Source: Tetranychus cinnabarinus
Taxonomy: Eukaryota > Arthropoda > Arachnida > Trombidiformes > Tetranychidae
DNA length: 64,000 nucleotides
Reading direction: 5' to 3'
Assembly (NCBI GenBank): GCA_022266195.1
Contig: WHVY01000008.1
Coordinates: forward strand, 1,426,001-1,490,000
The stretch's first letter is position 1; every line of letters starts with the position of its first letter. The position numbers were made by a program, and so were the translations under genes. Under the pieces are notes generated by a model. It was not told where the DNA came from. It made no database searches and was given only the letters and a program-made list of their open reading frames with translations. This document shows positions 9,046-17,749 of the stretch, one piece after another.

Positions 9046-10273
9046 CTAGGTCAGACGATCGATCGGCATAATCGGAGCGTTTTTTGCAAAAACGGTATAT
9101 TTACCTTGGCATTTGTATTTTTCAATTAGTCTTTGTCTATTTTCAGTTATTCCGATAGCCAATCGTTTTTGTATTTATTTAGGTTTCTAAAAAAACTTCA
9201 ATCAGATTTTAAGTATGATATAATAAATCATTCGAAAGTTAAAAGTTCATAAGATAAATGCATACGAAAAATGGCTAAATACAGAGAATGCTCCACTACT
9301 CAAAATGCTTATAAAATCAATCATGAAAAATGTTATCTCGCTGCAATGATCATGAATTCCATAATTTAATTTGTAACTCCATAAAATTTGGCACAAAATT
9401 GATGAAAAACGTTTCTCTTTCACTTTAACTCTTTCATCTTCCATAATCGAGATGAATTCAAGATTTCAAGAATTGAATCATTATTCGTTTTTAGGTGCAA
9501 AGGAAAGCAGCACTCTTTGATCATAAATTTTTCGCTGCACAAAATACATAGCTAGAGAACCTACACACTGATATCAGGCAACACCTGATTATCACCTATT
9601 GTTTCGCTGCTGGCTTCTCATTTCAACAAAGCATAAACAAAACCAGCATCTGGCGCAAATAGTTTCCTGGGAAACAGTAGCTGATGTTGGCTCGTATGCC
9701 AGAGAAGTTTACATGGCAAGGATTGATACTTTTTATGAACAGCAAGGGCTGATCGGAGGACCAGGCATAATCGTCCAGATAACGAATGCAAATAGGCAAA
9801 AAGAATAACTGTGATAAGCTGGTTGAAGGCCACGGACTCATTGTGATTGAAAGGTATAGGAATGAAGATTATCGGCTTGAGATATTATACCACTGGCCCA
9901 ATAGCCTATTCTCTGCTCAGCGTAGTTTTAGTTTCAACCTTTTTTGCAACTTTTATTGCGTTTTAAGCTATATCTCGCTAACTGCATGTTGAATTACAAT
10001 AATCTTTTTCATGGTTGATCAAAAGGGAACAAAAATTTTTCTAAGACCTTCAAATGACCTCTAAAGGTCAAAATACGAATTTCCGACAAATGACCTTGGA
10101 TGACCTTGAAATTTTTTTCAGACATTTTTTAAGTCATAAAAAGTTTTTATACGAAGTAGTGACTCGATCGCGCTAGTATCTGGATAGATAATGCGGTGAA
10201 CGTAAAAATTTGAAGTGAAATTTTTTGTCGGTATCCTGAGTTGTAATCTCCACTTCGTTTCACTACGCTCCGA
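9046..10273. mobile_element. DNA-transposon-like insert inside the reverse transcriptase
   Basis: RT coding sequence stops at about 10274 and resumes at 9045. TAA (TTA on the coding strand) lies at both borders (9043-9045 and 10274-10276), consistent with a 3-bp target duplication. Near the ends an inverted ATCGGAGCGT occurs (left about 9070-9079, right about 10264-10273), but at the left it sits some 24 bases inside the border, so the terminal repeats are imperfect or the left end is composite. The interior holds a decayed transposase piece on the + strand and a cluster of TGACCTT words at about 10045-10110. The superfamily is not settled: TWA duplications suggest PIF/Harbinger, while the coding relic looks Merlin-like. 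Confidence 0.7.
9590..9910 (+). pseudogene. Relic of an ISXO2/IS1595-like (Merlin-type) transposase
   Basis: One frame reads VSWETVADVGSYAREVY then GLIGGPGIIVQI, and after a frame change another reads KLVEGHGLIVIERYRNEDYR. The order W..(Y/F)CREVC-like, IGGPG-IVEID-like, then RG-LVEGHWV-GGIER-like is the signature of the ISXO2-like DDE domain used by Merlin transposons. The residue aligned with the first catalytic D (after the V-x-I) is T here and the frame is broken, so it is inactive. It is a fragment: no intact N-terminal zinc ribbon or last catalytic segment was recognised. Confidence 0.5.
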
Positions 10274-10741
10274 TAATAACTCTGTCCATGTTGATCCCAT
10301 AACTGGTACGTCGTCGAAGTATCCCAAGCAGTTGGTATACTGTAGACCTTTAAGTACTTTATTAATCAAATTTTGAAAAATGAAAGGTGCTCCAGAGAGT
10401 CCCATAGGTAACCTTTTGTACATGAACTTGCCATCAGGCGTTACAAAGGCTGTCTTGTATCTCTCTTCAGGAGGCAATTCTATTTGGTGGTACCCTTGAT
10501 AAAGGTCAAATAGATTGAAGTACTTAGCTCCACGGACTGTTTCAAGTATGTCATCGATACGAGGCATTGGTAGGTTGGGAACTTTAGTTATCCTGTTCAA
10601 AGGACGATAGTCAATGACCATTCTAAAGGTTCCATCAGGACGAGGCACTAATAATGCTGGACAACCATTAGGTACGTTCTCGGCTGGTTCAATAATGTCT
10701 GACTGGATCAGTTCATTAATGAGTTCCGTAAAAGCTCTCCT
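10274..10741 (-). pseudogene. Reverse transcriptase palm/fingers (5' fragment of split pol)
   Basis: This is the N-terminal half of a gypsy-type RT: RPDGTFRMVIDYRPLNRIT, YFNLFDLYQGYHQIELP, TAFVTPDGKFMYKRLPMGL and the catalytic box YFDDV. The catalytic aspartates (FDLYQG and YFDD) are intact. The frame opens just after a TAA at 10744-10742 and is in -1 register to the gag-protease frame, with which it overlaps by about 36 nt. It runs into the 9046-10273 insert after the GSTW motif. Taken alone it lacks the thumb and RNase H. Confidence 0.88.
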
Positions 10742-13119
10742 TTAGAGACTGGACAAGGATAAGGCTTGTTGTACGGAATTACACTTTGTCCTACGTCAAT
10801 CTTGATTGGGCAAATTTCTGATGAAACAAAACCAAGATCTTTCCGATGCATAGAGAAACAATCTGCGTATTTCTGAATTAACTCATAAAGTTCGAGTTGT
10901 TTATCTTCAGATAATTTTCCGTTAATGCGTAACATTACACGGTCTTTGAATGGGATTGCTAATGGATCGAGGGGAACAGCAAGGTGTTCTTTTGATTGGA
11001 TTTCTTTTTCCAATTCTTCATCAGTTTTCAGAACTAAGTCTGACTTTAGCAGCAGTAAAACTGAATCTGGAGTATGAAGTCGATAGGCGTGACCTTCATT
11101 TGTTTTAGCTTCAAGCTGTGGTAAAAACTGTTCTGCATTGTATCTGTTGACAATGACTTGAACTTCAGCTAAAACTTTGTCAAGTTCGTGAAACGTACAG
11201 AATCTGAATTGAAATTCTGGTTTGTAGAGTGAACTCTTTTCACCATCTCGAGCATAAATTTGTAATGAGTATGGTCGAGCATCCATTAGGATCGAGAACA
11301 AGTGTAAGAACGGTGTTCCGATAAGGCAAATGGGTTGAAAATCTTCAACAATAAGTACTTTTAAGAGTCTTGTTTCTGGCATGTTAGGGTGTTTAACCAT
11401 GGCGTAAGTGTAACCAGTGGTTTTTAAACCATCTTCGGTTATACCCTTAAGAGGCTTGTAAGCAGGAATAATTTGTGCACCAAATTGCTTTGCCATTGCT
11501 TGATCCATAACTGTAACTGTTGCTCCAGTGTCCAATAGGGCTTTCCAAGTTTGAATGAATTCCTTTGTAGGAGAATAGACTTGGAATGAGATTAGACTCA
11601 TTGAGTGAATGGCTTCACTTCCCATGTTGGTCAATACTGGCGTTGCGGCTAGGGCGAAATTAACGTCTTCAACGCGTGAAATGGCTGAAGGTGGTTCACC
11701 CGGAACGACTGAAGGAACTACAAAGTTTGCACGGTTTGTAGTGTTCCCAGTATTAGTACTAGTAGCTGTAGCTTGGACTTGAGGCTTTGAAGCTGATTCG
11801 GCTTTTCGTTTTCTGCAGTCTTTAGATACATGTCCAATTCTGTGACAATAAGTACATTTTATTATTGGCTTTGGTGGTATGGTTTCACTTCTATAAGGTT
11901 GACTTGAAAGTTTGTCACCTTTAGGTTTCAGTAACTTTTCTTGACTTTTCTTCGCGTTAGCAGCTTTTCGATCAAAATAGTGGCGTAAAAGATTGTTGAG
12001 TAGCATGTCTTCACTACGATTGTCTTGATGAGCCACAATATCCTTTTGGATATCTTCAGGAAGGTGTCGAAGCACTTCATGGAGGAAAATACGATCGTTG
12101 TAAATTGAGAAGGAACGATTCATAAGTTCTTTAACTTTTGATAAAAATTCTTGAGGAGTCACATCAAAGTTATATTGATAACTTCGGAGTTCAAAGTCAG
12201 ATTGATTTTTCAGGGAAGGACCTGATAAAATCTTTGCTAAAGCAGTCACATAAGACGAGTAGTCTTTAACATCACTAGGAATCTGTTTAGCGAAATGCTT
12301 AATGTCAGAAGCTAGAGCTTTCCGTAAACATCGGAGTCTCGTTGAATCATCAACATTTTCAAGATCGAGGCGATCTTTTGTGTCGTTCAACCATTCATAC
12401 ATGTCTTGACCTTTGACATAAACTGGCACTGTAGGATCAGGACGCAAACTTTGCGTTAAAGCCACTAGGTTTGAGTTCATATCTTGGATGATAGTTGCTG
12501 AAGAGGATTGAGAGGGTTGATGTGAGTGTTCTGGCATCTCATTGAAGGTAACAGAAGGACGTCTTGAAGGAGGATCAATATCGTCATCGGATGTCTTTTG
12601 ACTGTTTAAATAGTTTTTGAACTTTCGGAGCTTTAAAGCTGGAATGCGTAATAAAGCGAAATCTTCCTCAGAAGCATCTAATATCTCTGTTAAATCTCTT
12701 CCGAGCGTTGTCATTATGTGTCTTATTTCGTCTTCGGTGAGACCAATTTGACGACATTGTAGTATCCACGGAGGAACTACTTGAGTTGTGACTTCTTCTA
12801 AAGGAAGAGCCAAGATGGCTTCTTCTGTAACATTATCTGCATTAGCGAGGAAATGTGTTTTAACAGCATCGCATAATCTTTGAAGAGATCTTCCACGAAT
12901 TGGAACCGTGACTTGCCATGATTGTAAAACTGGAAGTATAGCGTCAGTTGTAGCTGCATTGACAAGTAATGCCATGTTCTGTGTTTCGTTGCTTGTGAGG
13001 TGTGTCGAACGTGTACTAGGACGTGTAATAGGACGTGAACTAAAACGTGAACGCCGTAAGCCTTTAGGATGTCTTAACCACGGAGTTGTGACTTTATTGG
13101 AACGAAGTATCATAAGCAC
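10708..13119 (-). CDS. Gag-protease polyprotein of the retrotransposon (803 codons)
   Basis: The ORF begins about 55 bp inside the 5' LTR border. The N-terminal two thirds are a gag-like region rich in charged helices, with a retrotransposon-type capsid core around residues 210-390. A single zinc knuckle CTYCHRIGHVSKDC (C-x2-C-x4-H-x4-C) follows near residue 430. An aspartic protease motif LLDTGATVTVMD lies near residue 530. The end of the frame already encodes the start of RT (YNKPYPCPVSKGE) before a TGA at 10710-10708, while the rest of RT is in the -1 frame. Protease is therefore in the gag frame and the frame change falls within RT. Confidence 0.88.
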   Translation of the reverse strand: MLMILRSNKVTTPWLRHPKGLRRSRFSSRPITRPSTRSTHLTSNETQNMALLVNAATTDAILPVLQSWQVTVPIRGRSLQRLCDAVKTHFLANADNVTEEAILALPLEEVTTQVVPPWILQCRQIGLTEDEIRHIMTTLGRDLTEILDASEEDFALLRIPALKLRKFKNYLNSQKTSDDDIDPPSRRPSVTFNEMPEHSHQPSQSSSATIIQDMNSNLVALTQSLRPDPTVPVYVKGQDMYEWLNDTKDRLDLENVDDSTRLRCLRKALASDIKHFAKQIPSDVKDYSSYVTALAKILSGPSLKNQSDFELRSYQYNFDVTPQEFLSKVKELMNRSFSIYNDRIFLHEVLRHLPEDIQKDIVAHQDNRSEDMLLNNLLRHYFDRKAANAKKSQEKLLKPKGDKLSSQPYRSETIPPKPIIKCTYCHRIGHVSKDCRKRKAESASKPQVQATATSTNTGNTTNRANFVVPSVVPGEPPSAISRVEDVNFALAATPVLTNMGSEAIHSMSLISFQVYSPTKEFIQTWKALLDTGATVTVMDQAMAKQFGAQIIPAYKPLKGITEDGLKTTGYTYAMVKHPNMPETRLLKVLIVEDFQPICLIGTPFLHLFSILMDARPYSLQIYARDGEKSSLYKPEFQFRFCTFHELDKVLAEVQVIVNRYNAEQFLPQLEAKTNEGHAYRLHTPDSVLLLLKSDLVLKTDEELEKEIQSKEHLAVPLDPLAIPFKDRVMLRINGKLSEDKQLELYELIQKYADCFSMHRKDLGFVSSEICPIKIDVGQSVIPYNKPYPCPVSKGELLRNSLMN

Positions 13120-13154
13120 TTGTAGTTAATCTTTAGATTCTGGAGTATCTGGAA

Positions 13155-13172
13155 ATCCTGGCAAGATCGCCA
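13155..13172 (-). promoter_or_regulatory. Primer-binding site of the retrotransposon
   Basis: Two bases inside the 5' LTR the minus strand reads TGGCGATCTTGCCAGGAT. It begins with TGG, the complement of a tRNA 3' CCA end, at the expected place. Its complement (ATCCTGGCAAGATCGCCA) would fit a T-stem and acceptor stem. I do not assign the tRNA species. Confidence 0.7.
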
Positions 13173-13174
13173 AG

Positions 13175-14015
13175 TGAAAGGTTTTTCTCTGACTGCGTAA
13201 AGCTTTAGCTTGAGTAAAGTGAATTTGACTTATACCCGGAGATTCCGATTGCCTTTCACTAACTTCAATCGGGGTCAGGTTCGTTTAGGATTCCCAGAGT
13301 TTCTAAACCTTAAGAGTTAACTTGTTCGGTAGGGATAACTTTAGTTAAAACGTATAACGAGAACACGCATTCAATGGTAAGATCAATAGATCAATACTGT
13401 GTAGATGAAGAAGGATTAACTGTATGGTAATGAGTTACCGGACAACAAGGAGATGAATTTAACATAAGTTTATTAGGATAAAATAAAAGAAGGAGAAACT
13501 GAATTTGCTTGAGCAAAACAAGAAGTTGAGTCGACAAGACTTGAAACAGTTCTTCTTAATTTTCATAAGAAAGTTAAGGATTATATACTAAATTAAAGTA
13601 AATTTTTGGAGGGAACACAAGAACAAAAGAATGACCATATTGAGCTTTAGCTTATCTCTAGACATAAAGTCTCGACAGAAGTCTTATCTTTTACATTGGT
13701 TTGTCTTGTGTCATAGTTAAAGAAGGGGGACACATTAGTGTTTTTCCCTTTACAAAAGTGATAAGATTTTAACCTTTACTAATCAAAATTAGACAGTAGT
13801 CTTAGACAGAGAAGAGAAAGAGAAATTCAAAGTCTTTCCTTAAATGGCATTAAAATGAAGCTAAAATTTTAGACTTATTAAAGTTGAAAATGAAATGAAA
13901 TAAAATTGAATGTTTTTAAACAAAATGAATGAAATAAGATTAATCATAAATGAAAGAATTGTTGTTCAACAGAATATCTTGAGGAAGTTTTGATTAGGTG
14001 AATTTATACCCTTCA
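13175..14015 (-). repeat. 5' LTR
   Basis: This 841-bp repeat is identical by eye to 2228-3068. In element orientation it starts TGAAGGGTATAAATTCACC and should drive transcription toward lower coordinates. It is followed by the AAAT target duplication at 14016-14019. Confidence 0.95.
14002..14008 (-). promoter_or_regulatory. TATA-like box at the very start of the 5' LTR
   Basis: On the minus strand TATAAAT begins about 8 bases inside the LTR. If used, U3 would be only about 40 bp, so most enhancer sequence would have to lie in R/U5 or downstream. No transcription data are available to confirm it. Confidence 0.4.
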
Positions 14016-14019
14016 AAAT

Positions 14020-16834
14020 TCAGAGTTTATAATATCTTTAAAGCTATTCACCATGTTATCTAACCTGCATTACAACTTAAACGAATGTCCAAACTTAAAG
14101 TGAAACAAAACAAAAAAAATGAAACACAATATTGACACCTTTTCCAAATCACATTGAAATTGACCAAAACAACTTTATGCATTCTCATAATATCTGGACA
14201 CTTATTAGTAGCCAACAATATTTATACTTGGATAACATTTTATTGGGATAAAATGGGCCTTTAAAAATACCATTAGATGAAGGCATAAAAATGGTTTTGT
14301 ACATGAAAATGTAAACCACTAAATCTGTTGGCAACATCCTCATCTTCATCTTCCTCTTTTTATCCTCTCTCTCTCTCTAAAAGCACAGATATATATATAA
14401 CATGAGATCCCATCCCAGTCAAATAATTCCCAAACATCATTCCATTTATTTCTTCATCATTTTGTTCATCTTCTTTCTGTTTAATCTCTCTTAATATTAC
14501 TCTCACCAAATCTGATTTTACTCCCTTTCAATCTATCAACCATTTCCTATGAGGCTAAAAGTAACTCATATTATGGGTTAGACTCTGTTTCCACTCCTTA
14601 TCAAACTGACGGAATATTTCCCTTAAGGCCTTCTCTCACCATCTTCATCCTCATCTTTTTCCCTCCATCCCTTTCTAATGTGTATAAAAAGGAGATACAA
14701 AAATGACAAAAAAAAGAAGAAGAAGAAGAAGAGAAAGATTAGAAACAAGATAAAGAATGATGACAAAAATGGAAGACACACTTTTTCTGTTCACCTTTTT
14801 ATCCATCAAATATTTTCACTCAACTCATCCCAATCATGAATACCAATTCATAGTCAAGTATGCAAGATTAATCTGAATAGCTTTAACCATAATCGTCCAA
14901 ATCATCCTCAACTCATCATCACCGTTATTTAATCAAAGTGTTCACCATGTTCATCATCTTCATCTCCACTTTCATCTTCATGTTAATCTTTTTTTACATT
15001 TTGCTCGTAAAGACCCAACTGGTTGAGTTGGACTCAACCTGATGTGTGCTTGCTCTAGGATAAAAAATGGTCAACTTAGACCTGTTAATGCATGATGTAC
15101 TCACTTATTATAATCACAATTTCACTAGTAACATCGTCATCATTAATGAGTTTCATCTTTCCTCTCCTTTCCTTCAATTATTTGATCCTCTTTTGCTTCC
15201 TCTTTTTACTCACTCTCTTCATCCTTTTCATCCTCCTCATCCTTATCATCATAGTACCTCACAACACGTGACCTAATCACTTGCATCACCATGACTGTGA
15301 TCAGATTGTAATTTAGAGAAATGATGAGGAGGAAAAGTATTTTAATGACATCCCAGGTCAATCACATTGCATAAAAAAGATGAGGATGAAGGATGAAGAG
15401 GACAGCAAAAATTGTTAAAACCAATGGCAACAGCAAGATTACCAAAGCAATGTCTTATTTGACTGATCAACTGATCAACTGTATCGGGATAACTCAAATT
15501 CATTGCAATACAATATTTAAATCTCTTTTTTTTACTCGTTACTTAAGTTAATCATTTTCGCCTAATCAATCAACTGCACAAATTGGACACTCAATCAGTT
15601 GAATATTCAAACTAATTGTCAGTTTGATTGTGCGTCTAAATCAATTGAGATTTAAAATTGTTACTGAGCGTAACAGCTTTGACAAGAAAATCTTTCAGTT
15701 TCTTCATTTTTTCGCTCATTTTTTATCATGATTATGTTGCACCTTTTTTTACTTGCTGTTTTAATGTTTACATTTTGCTTCAAGAATTTTATACCTTCAT
15801 GATAAGATGATGGTAGGAGAACAATGAACAAAAATGTTGATCATCTCATAGATTTTGATCCATCAGGAATTTCATCAAAATTTGATCAACAGCAAAAAAT
15901 ATAATTACACCGAGAATTGGTTATTTTAAGCCTGAAATCATTTTCTATGTACTAGTTTGATGCCAGTGAATCAAATCAACAATCAATTTGTCAGTATTGA
16001 ACTTGCAATTGTAATTAATTTGAGCGACTCAAAAATTGTTTCAACTTCAATAACTCAAGATAACTCATAAGTCGATGTACACTTTTAATCGCAATATTGG
16101 CATTTAATGGAAGCTCAAGATAGTTATTTTTGTAAACTTCATCATTCTATTGGAGACTGTCGCCTCAAATCATTAATTGTCGATTGTTAGTGAGTGTAAG
16201 GTTGATAGGTAACGAAGAATCGGAGTTAATTCAACATCGAATGGTTACCTTTTATTAAGATCATAAGAGTTTGTTTTTTATTCAACCATACTCATTGATT
16301 TGTGTTAAATTGTCAGGTTATTCAGCTTCAATTGTTTAATTTATCAGCTAAGTTTGTAAATCAATCAAACTTAATCACTAAAGTGTCATTATTAACATTG
16401 GCATATCAAGTAAGCGAAATGAAAAAGGGGGGAAAATTGTTCAGACGGTAAAGTCTTCACTGTTTCTTCTTGAACTGAAGGCAAGTCTAGCAAAGATGGG
16501 CCTATTTTGTATACAGTTACAGTTTATGTTGATTGTAATGATACAGAACAAGTAAAAATCAACAGAAATTTGGTTTATTATCGATAACTTTCATGGTGTT
16601 CATCAATATTATTAGACAAGTGTAACTAATAACAATGGTATAGATGTCACCAGATGATTTTACCATAAGCTTAAGACAAAACCGTTAAACCTGGTTTCAA
16701 TCAAATATAAATTTGCTTTGACTTTTTACTTTTGCTTGCATCAAAATTTAATTTTATGTATTTTGTTAATTCACTATTTAATCAACATTAATTATTATTT
16801 TTGACTATTAATCAATTTATCTGTTAAATGGTTA
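14020..16834. other. Noncoding stretch between the retrotransposon and the NOL4-like exon
   Basis: No exon was recognised on either strand. The stretch holds simple-sequence runs (CT repeat about 14370-14380, AT repeat about 14390-14400, GAA repeat about 14715-14735) and a short motif at about 15003-15062 resembling one at 1110-1170. It is probably the first intron of the NOL4-like gene, since that gene's exon donor is at 16870. Confidence 0.6.
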
Positions 16835-16870
16835 TTAAACAAATGTGAAAGAAACAATATTCAAACTTAC

Positions 16871-17749
16871 CGGTGAAACCTTTGTACATGGAACCAAAAG
16901 GATATTTTCATCGTCTTCACTTTGCTTTTCCTCTTTGTCTTCATTAGCCAATATTGGCGATTCAAGTGACAAATCATTGGACCGTAATTTGAATCCTTTG
17001 GCTTTAACCCAAAAACGGAACTTGGAATTTTCAACATTGGTCGATTCTTCACCTTTCAAGATTCTTACAATCCTTTGATATTTTTTACGCGTTACTGTCT
17101 TGGTTTTTGCCGAATCTCCATATGTTTTTAGGGCCCAAGTTTGATATGCCGAGTACAATGAATTTGAAAAGGTGATACCATTTTCATCTACAAGTCCTGA
17201 TGATGCCGATATTAGTTTACTCTCAACTGATTCAGCTGATGGAGGAGGAATACAACCAATTTCTGGTGAAGTGGAAGAGCGCCCAGTTAAAGTGGAGGAA
17301 AGTGTTATAGGTGTAATTGTGGTGGAGGATAAATTGGCTACTGGTGACGATGGATGTTCTGATTTAACATTGACCGAGCAACGAAGATTGTTCCGTTGAC
17401 TAGTGTGGCTGTCTTGTCTAGACTGAGGTGTAATTTTACGTGTACATTGGTTTTCTCCATTTGATGAAGCTGGTGAAGACGAGGAAGACGAGGAAGATGA
17501 CGAAGAAGACACCGAAGTATGTTTTGATAGATTTGGCTTTATCGGTTTAATTGTTGTCGTGAAATGATTTGACGATTTTTCTTGATGATACCGGGAAGAA
17601 CGTATTTCATCATCCTCTTCTTCATCAACAATGGCAGCTACCTCATCGTATGAAACTAAATCACAAATAACTTGTTGAGCTAAAGCTGCTGCAACCCGAG
17701 TTCCATAGCGTGATGATCGACGAGCTGGTGTCTCCATGATGGCAAACAA
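16871..17749 (-). CDS. NOL4/NOL4L-like gene, first coding exon (partial gene)
   Basis: An ATG at 17749 (or METPARR at 17737) opens an exon ending at a consensus donor, CCG|GTAAGT, after 16871. The first ~190 residues are low complexity: an acidic patch and a long serine run (SSSSSSSSSSSS). Then comes the conserved NOL4 N-terminal block, YSAYQTWALKTYGDSAKTKT followed by VTRKKYQRIVRIL and FRFWVKAKGFKL. NOL4 proteins are nuclear/nucleolar, of poorly known molecular function. The next expected NOL4 exon (a VEDFFDIIY-type block) was not found at lower coordinates, so the gene runs out of the window, with the LTR element probably in this intron. A TATA box at about 18490 may mark its promoter. Family assignment is firm for the block; NOL4 versus NOL4L is not resolved. 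Confidence 0.8.

Larger units (their letters stand above)
2228..14015 (-). mobile_element. Ty3/gypsy-type LTR retrotransposon, full length, with extra 3' ORF
   Basis: Two 841-bp direct repeats (2228-3068 and 13175-14015) start TG and end CA and look identical when read side by side. They are flanked by the 4-bp duplication AAAT (2224-2227 and 14016-14019). Reading on the minus strand the order is 5' LTR, primer-binding site, gag with CCHC knuckle, protease, RT, RNase H, integrase with GPF motif, a long extra coding region, purine tract, 3' LTR. RT and RNase H before integrase places it in Ty3/gypsy (Metaviridae). Pol is interrupted by a frame change near 10741, a 1.2-kb insert at 9046-10273, and a frame change near 8118, so this copy is probably not autonomous. 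Identical LTRs imply recent integration. At about 11.8 kb it is long for the group, because of the insert and the roughly 3.1-kb 3' region. Confidence 0.93.
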
